Part shown: piece by piece, positions 1-6,003 of the stretch
Position numbering within the stretch: the stretch's first letter is position 1
How the letters are laid out: each line of letters starts with the position of its first letter
Assembly: GCA_010027395.1 (NCBI GenBank)
Contig: RGVD01000030.1
Span: forward strand, 1 to 16,674
From: Bacteroidota bacterium
GTDB lineage: Bacteria > Bacteroidota > Bacteroidia > UKL13-3
Reading direction: 5' to 3'
Length of the DNA stretch: 16,674 bases
Position numbers and translations under genes: made by a program
The notes under the pieces: generated by a model
Database searches by the model: none
Told to the model about the DNA's origin: nothing
What the model saw: the letters and a program-made list of their open reading frames with translations, nothing else

Positions 1-96
1 ATAGAAGATGGTAAGATTGAGATGCGTAAATTCGGCTTAGATAAAGATGAAATAGACGATATTTACGATCTCTTTGATGAAGAAGGTGGATTATGA
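1..96 (+). CDS. 3' end of an unrecognised phage protein (partial)
   Basis: Only the last 31 codons lie in the window, in frame with position 1 and ending in TGA at 94-96. The tail is acidic (repeated Asp and Glu, ending DEEGGL). No domain can be named from this piece. Its stop overlaps the ATG at 93 in an ATGA junction, so it was translationally coupled to the original purA start. The gene before the purA locus may belong to the same operon, but the fragment itself does not show a nucleotide-metabolism role. Confidence 0.6.
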   Translation: MEDGKIEMRKFGLDKDEIDDIYDLFDEEGGL

Positions 97-161
97 AAAA
101 ACATTTATTGGCTGATGTTATAGTAGATTTACAATATGGTGATTGTGGTTTTTCAAATTGA
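93..161 (+). pseudogene. purA: Stranded 5' stump of the original purA-type gene
   Basis: An ATG at 93, overlapping the upstream stop, opens a frame reading MKKHLLADVIVDLQYGDCG, then FSN and a stop at 159-161. The first 19 residues match 15 of 19 residues at the start of the adenylosuccinate synthetase gene beginning at 989 (differences H/N, I/V, Y/L, C/S). They stop matching exactly inside the conserved GDxGKGK nucleotide-binding/catalytic loop, at about 148. Most codons differ by synonymous changes: 1 of 17 codons after the Met ends in G or C here, against 9 of 17 in the downstream copy. This is best read as the resident gene's 5' end, cut off when the endonuclease gene (190-992) and a replacement 5' end were inserted. 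It cannot encode a working enzyme. Confidence 0.8.
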
Positions 162-189
162 ATACTATTTATTCATATAGGAAATTAAT

Positions 190-992
190 ATGAATAAAAT
201 AAAGTGTTTAGTTTGCAATTATGAATGTGGAAAAAATTATCTAGGAACTCATTTAAATAACATACACAATACATCTCTTCACTCTTATTATGATAAGTTT
301 ATTAAAACTGATGATGAAGGAACTTGCATTCTTTGTAAGAAGCAAACAAAATTTAGAGGTTTATTTTATGGATATAATACTACATGCAGTAGAAAATGTG
401 GATATAAACTTAGAGAGCAAGTATTGCAATCAAAATATGGAGTTTCAAACCCATTTCAGCTTGAAGAGATAAAACAGAAATCAAAAGAAACTTTATTAGA
501 AAAATATGGAACAGATAATATATCAAAAACTGAGTATGCGAAAAATAAAAAAGTTCAAACTTGTATAAAAAATTATGGAGTAGAATATCCTTCTTGTAGT
601 AAAGAAGTTTTAGAAAAAGCATTTGCTAATAATATAAAAAAATATGGAGTTGCAAATGTTATGCATGTTGAAAGTATAGCGCAAAAAGCTGCATTAAATG
701 GTGGTGGTAAAGCAATTACTGAAAAATATATAACAACCCTTACAGTTTGTATAATTATAGAATTTTAAATGGACCGACGATATTGTATGAATTTGAAGGA
801 AAAGAAAGAAAATATAGAGTAGATTTTGAAGTTTTTAAGGATAACCAAAAAATACTTGTTGAGATCAAAAGTTCTTACTGGTATAATAGGTACAAAGAAC
901 AAGTTGAAGCAAAAAAAGATTACACTTTGCAATACTGCTCTAAAAATAATTTATCCTATCAACTTTTGATAGAGAAATGGGAACTAGAATGA
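190..992 (+). pseudogene. Homing endonuclease, zinc-finger/KYG-repeat type with PD-(D/E)XK-like C-terminus, frameshifted
   Basis: The first frame (190 to about 726) shows a C2H2-like finger (C6, C9, H21, H26), a second cysteine cluster (C46, C49, C66, C70) and four KYG-type repeats about 23 residues apart (82, 105, 128, 151). This layout is typical of phage homing endonucleases with modular DNA-binding repeats. The frame then closes at 768. The protein continues in another frame through YNYRILNGP to VDFEV and VEIKSS, which looks like the Asp...Glu-x-Lys core of a PD-(D/E)XK (Vsr-like) nuclease, ending at 992. The shift falls in an A5 and TA-repeat tract near 722-732. Removing one TA pair there, or adding one A, restores a single ORF of about 267 residues. 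A weak SD (AGGAAA) precedes the ATG at 190. The TGA at 990-992 overlaps the next purA ATG at 989. Recent decay, ribosomal slippage and a sequencing error are all possible. Confidence 0.72.
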
Positions 993-1952
993 AAAAGAAC
1001 TTATTAGCAGACGTTGTTGTGGACTTGCAGCTGGGAGATAGCGGCAAAGGTAAAGTCACACATTCACTATTGAAATCAAGTGAATATACGCATTGTGTCA
1101 GATTCAATGGAGGTCATAATGCCGGCCACACGATTTATCACGATGGTAAAAAAGTTGTAACACACATTATTCCTTCTGGCGTATTACGTGGTGTTCGTTC
1201 AATTATTGGTCCAGGTTGGAATTAAAATAAAAGGAAACCTGTTTGTTGATAAACGAGCAAATATTATTTCTAACCGTCACCTTGAAGAAGACGGTGGAGA
1301 TACTACAATAGGTACAACACGACGTGGTAATGGACCAGCATATCGCGATAAATATGATAGAAAAGGTGTTAGATTTGAAGAATTACCTATTACTAATCCT
1401 TATCAACTAACTGATATATATCAAGAATTCTTTGAAAGCGATTTACCTGTTGTAGCCCTTTTCGAAGGAGCACAAGGATTCGGTTTAGATATTGATTGGG
1501 GTGATTATCCATATGTCACATCTTCAACATGCAATGTCGGTGGTGCTGTATCCAATGGAGTCCCAGCTTCAGCCATAAGAAATGTTTACGGTGTTGCAAA
1601 AGCATATCAGACATATGTTGGAGCAAAAAAGTTCCAGCCAGATGGAGAAATTTTTAATAAGATTCGTGAAGTTGGAAATGAGTATGGAGCTACAACTGGA
1701 AGACCACGACAAGTTGATTTTCTAGATATTGATCAACTTATAAAAGCAGCAAGAATTAATGGCGTAACAGAACTCATAATCAATAAAACAGATGTGCTAC
1801 AAGAAGTAAATTTTTGGAAACTCTATAAAGATCAAAAGCTATTAGACTTAGAAAGTGAAGATAGATTTACAGATTATGTAAGAAATCTTGTACTTGTAAA
1901 GTGTCCGGATATAGAAGAAATTATCTTCTCTTATTCACCAAACGATATTTGA
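989..1952 (+). pseudogene. purA: Adenylosuccinate synthetase (PurA/PurZ family), interrupted by frameshift and small internal loss
   Basis: The family joins a 6-oxopurine nucleotide (IMP in PurA, dGMP in phage PurZ) to aspartate using a purine triphosphate. The first frame (989-1225) carries GDSGKGK (Asp17, Lys20), GGHNAGHT (His47, the E. coli His41 equivalent) and IPSG, and stops just after SIIGPG. The second frame, from about 1214, resumes at GIKIKGNLF and carries IGTTRRGNGPAYRDKY, FEGAQGFGLDID, YPYVTSS, GATTGRPRQ and NKTDVL, all family motifs. Compared with E. coli PurA, about 18 residues between GPG and GIKIK are missing as well as the frame change, so a loss of roughly 55 nt is likely. 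The start at 989 is chosen because it mirrors the stump at 93 and overlaps the endonuclease stop. Total length would be about 320 residues, like short archaeal/phage forms. The 5' part is richer in G/C third positions than the rest. As read, it cannot make an intact enzyme. Confidence 0.82.
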
Positions 1953-1961
1953 GGAGATAAT

Positions 1962-2198
1962 ATGAAAAAATGTAGCCAAAAATGTATAGAATTAAACGAA
2001 GAGTGTCCAAATACAGATTGCAGATATTGGGTTGAACATGAAGGTTCATTGAATTGTACTTTTGTTGCAATAGAAGAAAATGGAGAGATGGATTTAAGAA
2101 CTATTGGTGATATAATGGGTGTCAGTTTTGTACGAATAAAACAAATACAAGACAAGGCAATATCCAAGATAAATAAGGCTCTAAAAGTACTGCAATAA
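1962..2198 (+). CDS. Small sigma-70 region-4-like helix-turn-helix protein with N-terminal cysteines
   Basis: This is a 78-residue protein. The N-terminal half has several cysteines (C4, C8, C15, C20, C32) around CPNTDCRYWVEHEGSLNC, possibly a metal site. The C-terminal half (about 43-77) reads MDLRTIGDIMGVSFVRIKQIQDKAISKI, which matches the helix-turn-helix of sigma-70 region 4 (pattern LreIa..lGvs..RvrQie.kAl.KL). In full sigma factors this part contacts the promoter -35 element. Here it stands alone without regions 2 or 3, so it is more likely a transcriptional regulator or a split sigma-like factor than a complete sigma factor. The SD GAGGAG overlaps the purA stop, indicating co-transcription. 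The family match is clear; the function is inferred. Confidence 0.8.
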   Translation: MKKCSQKCIELNEECPNTDCRYWVEHEGSLNCTFVAIEENGEMDLRTIGDIMGVSFVRIKQIQDKAISKINKALKVLQ

Positions 2199-2251
2199 CG
2201 TCGTCACAAAACTATATATTATGTCTGGACTTTTATCCGGAGGGCTTCGTT

Positions 2252-2689
2252 ATGGAACAACAATATACTCTTATAATTGGTGGATTAGTAATACCATTAA
2301 TTCTTTTAACAATAAAAGAAGTTTTTTCATGGCTGAAGGATAAAAATCTTCAAGAAACAGATAATAAAATCTATAAAATAAAAGATACTGTTGATGAAAT
2401 AAAGGATAAAATCCAAAAGACTGAAGCCAAGGTTGATGAACTTATTCAGATGAATGATACAATGTATGATTGGCACGATAAGGCCGATGAAGATGGCGTT
2501 AAAATTTGGTATGTTCGTCGTTCTTTAGAAGAAGCTTTACATGAAAATGTTAAAGCAATAAATATATTAGCTAAAAACAGCGAGATGCAAACTAGATTGC
2601 TAGAAGATATGGTAAAGCAAAGTAAAGAAATGAGCAAAGATCAGCTTATATTATCAAAACTTCTTGAAAGATTGATAGATAAACAATAA
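2252..2689 (+). CDS. Membrane-anchored coiled-coil phage protein
   Basis: A 145-residue protein with one hydrophobic segment near the N-terminus (about residues 5-28), followed by a long charged helical region rich in Lys, Asp and Glu (about 30-70) that looks like a coiled coil. A conserved-looking centre with MYDWHDK and IWYVRRSLEEAL follows, then more helix. A strong SD (CCGGAGGG) lies 8-10 nt before the ATG. The layout resembles small single-pass phage inner-membrane proteins often found near lysis or structural genes. No catalytic motif is visible and it has only one membrane segment, so a holin role is possible but unsupported. Confidence 0.8.
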   Translation: MEQQYTLIIGGLVIPLILLTIKEVFSWLKDKNLQETDNKIYKIKDTVDEIKDKIQKTEAKVDELIQMNDTMYDWHDKADEDGVKIWYVRRSLEEALHENVKAINILAKNSEMQTRLLEDMVKQSKEMSKDQLILSKLLERLIDKQ

Positions 2690-2758
2690 AATTTGTGTAT
2701 TTCGCGAATTATAGCACTATTTACAACTAGATTTCTTTATTTTTAAGGGAGAAACGTA

Positions 2759-3604
2759 ATGAGTAAGAAACTATTAGAAGAAAGCACAATCCGTAGCTTT
2801 ATGAAATTGGCTAACCTACAGCCATTAACAGCAAAATTCTTAAAAGAAGCTGAAAAAGCCGAAGGCGAAGAAGAAGAAGACGAAGAGGAAGAAGACGAGG
2901 AAGAAGAAGGCGAAGAAGGTCAGATGAAAGAATCTGCACCACCAGACACAGAAGAAACAGCTCATTCAAGAGATCGTCTTGAAGAAGAAAAAGAAGAAGA
3001 AGAAAAAGTTGAAGAAGGCAAAGAAAGTGAAGGCCGTCCTGCTTCACCAAAACACAAAGTAAAAGGTGTCGCCAAACCAGCTAAAATGGATGCAGCAAAA
3101 AATGCCGCAGGCGATGCAAAATTAAAACCAATGAAACAAACTCATGTTCATTCTGATAAGCCAGATAGCATTGAAGCAAAACATCACTCAAATGCTCCAA
3201 AGAAAAATAATTCAACATTTGAAGTCATGAGTGAAGCATTAGAAGAAGAAATGCACGAAATGGAAGATGAAGCAGCAGAAGCACCAGAAATGGGCGGCGC
3301 TGAAATGGGTTCAGCAGGTGAAACTGGCGAACACAAAGAAAAAATGAAAGAACTAATTCGTTCAATGCTTACAAATCTATCAGATATGGGCAAAGAATAT
3401 GGTCTTCAAATGGACATAAGCGATGAAGGTGGTGCCGGTGAAGAAGCACCAGAAGCTCCAGAAGCTGAAATGGCTCCACCAGAAGGCGAAGCAGCAGAAG
3501 AAGATGAAGGTGCTGCAATGCAAGAAAAACTTGATGAAATGGTAGAAAAATTAACAAAACGAGTTGCTGCTCGCCTTGTTAAAGAAACAAAGAAAAAGCG
3601 TTGA
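2759..3604 (+). CDS. Very acidic, low-complexity protein; prohead-core or scaffold-like
   Basis: This 281-residue protein starts MSKKLLEESTIRSFMKLAN, an N-terminus (LLxExTIRxFMKLA) that I associate with virion-associated proteins of marine T4-like phages. Residues about 33-56 are nearly all Glu and Asp. The middle is Lys/Ala-rich (about 100-125), and the later part is Ala/Pro/Glu/Met repeats (AEAPEMGGAE, EAPEAPEAEMAP) before a basic helical tail ending TKKKR. Highly charged helical composition of this kind is typical of prohead core or scaffolding proteins, which fill the capsid before packaging. That role is inferred; there is no neighbouring capsid gene in the window to support it. An SD (AAGGGAG) lies just upstream and a strong terminator follows the stop. 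Confidence 0.8.
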   Translation: MSKKLLEESTIRSFMKLANLQPLTAKFLKEAEKAEGEEEEDEEEEDEEEEGEEGQMKESAPPDTEETAHSRDRLEEEKEEEEKVEEGKESEGRPASPKHKVKGVAKPAKMDAAKNAAGDAKLKPMKQTHVHSDKPDSIEAKHHSNAPKKNNSTFEVMSEALEEEMHEMEDEAAEAPEMGGAEMGSAGETGEHKEKMKELIRSMLTNLSDMGKEYGLQMDISDEGGAGEEAPEAPEAEMAPPEGEAAEEDEGAAMQEKLDEMVEKLTKRVAARLVKETKKKR

Positions 3605-3635
3605 TAGAATTCCGTAACAAATAAAGAAATCAGGT

Positions 3636-3660
3636 AAGCCGGGTGAAAACCCGGCTTTTC
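3636..3660 (+). terminator. Rho-independent terminator
   Basis: A perfect 9-bp stem (AAGCCGGGT / ACCCGGCTT) closes a GAAA tetraloop and runs into TTTTCC. It sits 31 nt after the stop of the acidic protein gene and just before a promoter, so it separates two transcription units. Confidence 0.9.
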
Positions 3661-3668
3661 CTTTGCGA

Positions 3669-3697
3669 TTGACGCCGCACCCGTCCCGTGGTAGGAT
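3669..3697 (+). promoter_or_regulatory. Sigma-70-type promoter with GC-rich spacer (class A)
   Basis: TTGACG (3669-3674), a 17-nt spacer that is nearly all G and C, an extended -10 TG, and TAGGAT (3692-3697). It lies directly behind the terminator and 20 nt before the ATG at 3717. The spacer ends CCCGTGG; the promoter at 14396 has the same TTGACG and CCCGTGA, so the two form a pair. Confidence 0.85.
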
Positions 3698-3716
3698 TGC
3701 AAAGATCGGAGGTTGG

Positions 3717-4226
3717 ATGATCACCGCGTCAGCATGGAAATTTACAGCAGATGATGAAGGACATGTATACCGTATACAAGTAAATAATGTTGATGGAAAA
3801 ACTCGCTCTATCGTTGAACAATCTCTCCACGATTGGGAAGAATCAGGAGAGGGTTGGAATAACGATGGACAAATTCTATTCTTCATAAAGAAATTCCCAG
3901 ATACAGAAGTATGGGAGGAATGGACAAAGAGATTTAAAGATTTTAATCTAAAAGTGCTTGACCGAGAAGGAAAAGCAAAAAAAGTAATTAAAGTTGAAAC
4001 ACCTGTGGTTGTTGAAACAGCCACAAAGCGCGTTTGTTCCAAGTGTAAATTACCGGGACATAATGCAGCAACTTGTAAAGATTTTCATCGTAAATCAGCA
4101 ACACAAACACCTGTAAAGGTGGAAACCAAACTTGCTCCAAGTGTTGCTATTGTTGAGAAAGGACAGCGTACATGTTCAGTATGTAATGGTAAAGGACATA
4201 ATGCAAGAACTTGCAAAAATAAATGA
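3717..4226 (+). CDS. Double CCHC zinc-knuckle protein
   Basis: The start at 3717 is set by the SD GGAGG (3708-3712) just before it and by the promoter at 3669. The longer frame from 3663 would begin inside the promoter. The 169-residue protein has an N-terminal domain of about 85 residues (WKFTADDEGHVYRI..., aromatic-rich, unrecognised). Two classical CX2CX4HX4C zinc knuckles follow: C107-C110-H115-C120 and C153-C156-H161-C166, joined by a Val/Thr/Lys-rich linker. CCHC knuckles usually bind single-stranded nucleic acid, as in retroviral nucleocapsids and RNA-binding proteins, and are uncommon in bacteria and phages. As the first gene after a strong promoter it is probably expressed early; nucleic-acid binding is inferred from the motif. 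Its 3' end overlaps the next gene by 26 nt. Confidence 0.88.
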   Translation: MITASAWKFTADDEGHVYRIQVNNVDGKTRSIVEQSLHDWEESGEGWNNDGQILFFIKKFPDTEVWEEWTKRFKDFNLKVLDREGKAKKVIKVETPVVVETATKRVCSKCKLPGHNAATCKDFHRKSATQTPVKVETKLAPSVAIVEKGQRTCSVCNGKGHNARTCKNK

Positions 4227-4449
4227 ATTTATTGAATATATAGAAAGATTAAATCACGCTCTAGACTCTGTTGGGTATGGTGGCAGATTTATTCCTGCAA
4301 CTTTATCTCCAAAGTTTGGAGTGATTATTGGACCTAATGCAAAGATGGTGACAAAACACTTACACTCATCAGGAAAGATACAAAAATACTATGAATTCAA
4401 AGGACGCAAAACAAGAGGGCGAGCCTACGCTGTGGAGTTTTACGATTGA
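4201..4449 (+). CDS. Small unrecognised phage protein
   Basis: An 82-residue frame starting at the ATG at 4201, which has an AAAGGA SD (4191-4196) inside the end of the zinc-knuckle gene and overlaps it by 26 nt. The protein begins with a charged helix (MQELAKINEFIEYIERL) and continues with a Gly-rich stretch (DSVGYGGRF) and a basic segment (FKGRKTRGRAY). No family is recognised. Tight overlaps on both sides indicate translational coupling in the operon that starts at 3669. Confidence 0.65.
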   Translation: MQELAKINEFIEYIERLNHALDSVGYGGRFIPATLSPKFGVIIGPNAKMVTKHLHSSGKIQKYYEFKGRKTRGRAYAVEFYD

Positions 4450-4636
4450 TAAAAAAGCAAAATTCCTTCAAGGCGATTTAGTTAAAATACTTGATGACGA
4501 GGGAAACGTATTAGATTATGCATATCTAATTAAAGATATGTGGGAAGAAAATGGTATGCCACTTGTTAGATTGAAAACACAACGAACGGACAAGACATTA
4601 GAAATGGTACTAACAAATGCAATCCAAAAAGTTTAG
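4391..4636 (+). CDS. Small SH3-like (GDLV-type) phage protein
   Basis: An 81-residue frame from ATG 4391, overlapping the previous gene by 59 nt. The core KFLQGDLVKILDDEGNVLDY and LVRLKT resembles a small beta-barrel of SH3/KOW type. The same GDLV start recurs in the genes at 4617, 13311 and 16266. The SD is not obvious (AGGAAAG about 13 nt upstream), and no later ATG, GTG or TTG fits better, so the exact start is uncertain. The function of these small phage proteins is unknown. Confidence 0.6.
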   Translation: MNSKDAKQEGEPTLWSFTIDKKAKFLQGDLVKILDDEGNVLDYAYLIKDMWEENGMPLVRLKTQRTDKTLEMVLTNAIQKV

Positions 4637-4829
4637 AAATCAAGAATTTTGCATAGGAGATTTAGTCGCTCCAAATTGGAAACCAAAAGAATATCTCGGT
4701 TGTGGAGTGGTATTAGAAGTACACGAAAATTTATGGAATGAGCGTTGTATATCTGTATTCTGGCAAGGAACAGGTATGACAAAAGAATCACCAATAGATT
4801 TAGTTTTATTGGAACAAGTTGTTGACTGA
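4617..4829 (+). CDS. Small SH3-like (GDLV-type) phage protein
   Basis: A 70-residue protein overlapping the previous gene by 20 nt. It has the pattern FCIGDLVAP, then GCGVVLEV, then ISVFWQG, close to the gene at 16266 (TGDLVMM ... IGLVLEV ... VNVHWQK). The alternating hydrophobic pattern suggests a compact beta-barrel. Its last codons contain the -35 element of the promoter at 4822. Role unknown. Confidence 0.7.
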   Translation: MQSKKFRNQEFCIGDLVAPNWKPKEYLGCGVVLEVHENLWNERCISVFWQGTGMTKESPIDLVLLEQVVD

Positions 4830-4850
4830 ATAAGGAAACTATGCTATTAT
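4822..4850 (+). promoter_or_regulatory. Sigma-70-type promoter, AT-rich class, overlapping a start codon
   Basis: TTGACT (4822-4827), 17-nt spacer, TATTAT (4845-4850), with TATGC just before the -10. The -10 overlaps the ATG at 4849, so RNA started here would begin near 4857 and lack that start codon. It could serve an internal ATG at 4885 or the genes at 5081 and 5279. Confidence 0.55.
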
Positions 4851-5067
4851 GAAATGGTGGTGGTCAGGTAAAGAAAGCGTAACAATGACAGAAAAAGATT
4901 TTTTTGATCTATTAGATGAAGGTCTTTGTTCTGAATTTGTAGATTATCTTGAAATCGTTGAAGGAATGGGATACTATATTCCGTTTATTACAACCATGAA
5001 TTATCTGACTCACCCAACAAGTAAAGCGGCGTTTAAGATTAAAGATTATAGTAAACTTAAAAACTAA
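4849..5067 (+). CDS. Small unrecognised acidic phage protein
   Basis: A 72-residue frame starting MKWWWSGKESVTMTEKDFF. The ATG at 4849 has an AAGGA about 12 nt upstream. The in-frame ATG at 4885 (MTEKDFFDLLDEGLC) is an alternative start giving 60 residues, and it is the only one available to RNA from the promoter at 4822. The protein looks helical with an aromatic-rich centre (EGMGYYIPFITTMNYL). No family is recognised. Confidence is higher for the reading frame than for the start. Confidence 0.6.
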   Translation: MKWWWSGKESVTMTEKDFFDLLDEGLCSEFVDYLEIVEGMGYYIPFITTMNYLTHPTSKAAFKIKDYSKLKN

Positions 5068-5080
5068 CAAAGAGGAGAAA

Positions 5081-5260
5081 ATGAAAAAGATTACGGCTGG
5101 AAATTTGGCTCAATGGAATGGTGTTGATAGCACTCTATCCGAATTTATTGAATGGTTAGAGGATAAACCACACTTAGATGATAGACACAGTAAGTTGTTG
5201 AGCGATCTAACAGTTGCTTATAACAACTTTTTAGATTCAGATGAAGACATTGAAGCTTGA
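5081..5260 (+). CDS. Small acidic unrecognised protein
   Basis: A 59-residue frame starting MKKITAGNLAQWNG and ending DEDIEA. A strong SD (AGAGGAG, 5071-5077) sits 4 nt before the ATG at 5081, and the gene fills the gap between 5067 and 5279 in the same direction, so it is very likely real despite its size. The sequence looks fully helical and acidic (EFIEWLEDKPHLDDRHSKLL). Function unknown. Confidence 0.75.
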   Translation: MKKITAGNLAQWNGVDSTLSEFIEWLEDKPHLDDRHSKLLSDLTVAYNNFLDSDEDIEA

Positions 5261-5278
5261 TTAAAACAAAGGAAATAT

Positions 5279-5986
5279 ATGTTTAACAAACCAACTAACA
5301 AAAAGGCTGCTACACAGAACGCTGAAGATGATTTTATGAAGTCTCTCAAGGAAATGACTGAACCGGAGAAGACATCTCGTAAAATTGGGCTATATGGCGA
5401 ACTTGATGGAGAGAAAGCAGAACTTGTTGTCTATAGTTTTCTGCACCTCCACGATACACGAATGAAGAGTGTACCTCGTCCATTAAATGCTACGCAGAAA
5501 AAGAAACTCAAAAAGGCTCTTGAAAATGAAGAAGCTGATGCTTCAATTGAAGTTCAGTTTGATGAAGTATCGCAGCCTATTGATTTCATTCTCAGTACGC
5601 CGGGTGGTACTGCTAAGGACATGTTTAGCATTTATGATGTAATGCGAACTGTTCGTAAAGACTGTGAAATCAACACTCTTGGTCTCGGTCAAGTTATGAG
5701 TGCAGGAACACTTCTACTTGCAAGTGGAACAAAGGGTAAGCGTAAAATTGGTCGCCATTGTCGCGTAATGGTACATCAGGTAAGTGCTGGTACTGCTGGT
5801 CCTCACCATGAAATGATGAACGAGATTGCAGAGATCCAGTATACTCAGGAACAGTACATCAAGTGCCTTGCTGCTGAAACAAAAATGAGTGTTGCATTTA
5901 TCCGGAAACTCTTTGAAAAGAAGGTAAATATCTATCTTTCTGCAGAAGAAGCGGTAAAATACGGTCTAGCAGACATAATTATCTGA
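5279..5986 (+). CDS. clpP: ClpP-like serine protease with altered triad
   Basis: A 235-residue protein of the ClpP fold, the proteolytic chamber of ATP-dependent Clp proteases. It shows the STPGG oxyanion/strand motif (106-110), the nucleophile region GQVMSAGTLLLASGTKGKR with Ser141, and MVHQ with His166. The family's final segment YLSAEEAVKYGLAD is at 219-232. At the position of the third catalytic residue (Asp171 in E. coli ClpP) there is Asn217 (KVNIYLS against the usual RDRFLS). An N-terminal extension of about 33 Lys- and Glu-rich residues and an insertion around 60-95 (QKKKLKKALENEE) separate it from bacterial ClpP (about 195-207). The SD AAAGGA lies 6-10 nt upstream. Possible roles are head maturation or degradation of host or phage proteins with a host Clp ATPase; no ClpX or ClpA partner is in the window. 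The family assignment is firm; activity is uncertain. Confidence 0.92.
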   Translation: MFNKPTNKKAATQNAEDDFMKSLKEMTEPEKTSRKIGLYGELDGEKAELVVYSFLHLHDTRMKSVPRPLNATQKKKLKKALENEEADASIEVQFDEVSQPIDFILSTPGGTAKDMFSIYDVMRTVRKDCEINTLGLGQVMSAGTLLLASGTKGKRKIGRHCRVMVHQVSAGTAGPHHEMMNEIAEIQYTQEQYIKCLAAETKMSVAFIRKLFEKKVNIYLSAEEAVKYGLADIII

Positions 5987-6003
5987 GTAAAAGAGGTATC
6001 TAA

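Noticed and set aside
149..988. A self-splicing intron in purA containing the endonuclease
   Set aside because: An intron would interrupt the gene once, without repeating the 5' end. Here the whole 19-codon start is duplicated downstream with its own ATG, and no intron core pairing was evident by eye.
989..1952. Calling the gene a definite PurZ and the phage a Z-genome
   Set aside because: The PurA catalytic Asp is kept, the gene is broken, and no companion Z-pathway gene is in the window.
3551..4042. 163-residue minus-strand frame across the terminator and promoter at 3636-3697
   Set aside because: It runs through a terminator and a promoter on the other strand and covers parts of two supported genes. 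No SD or family match.
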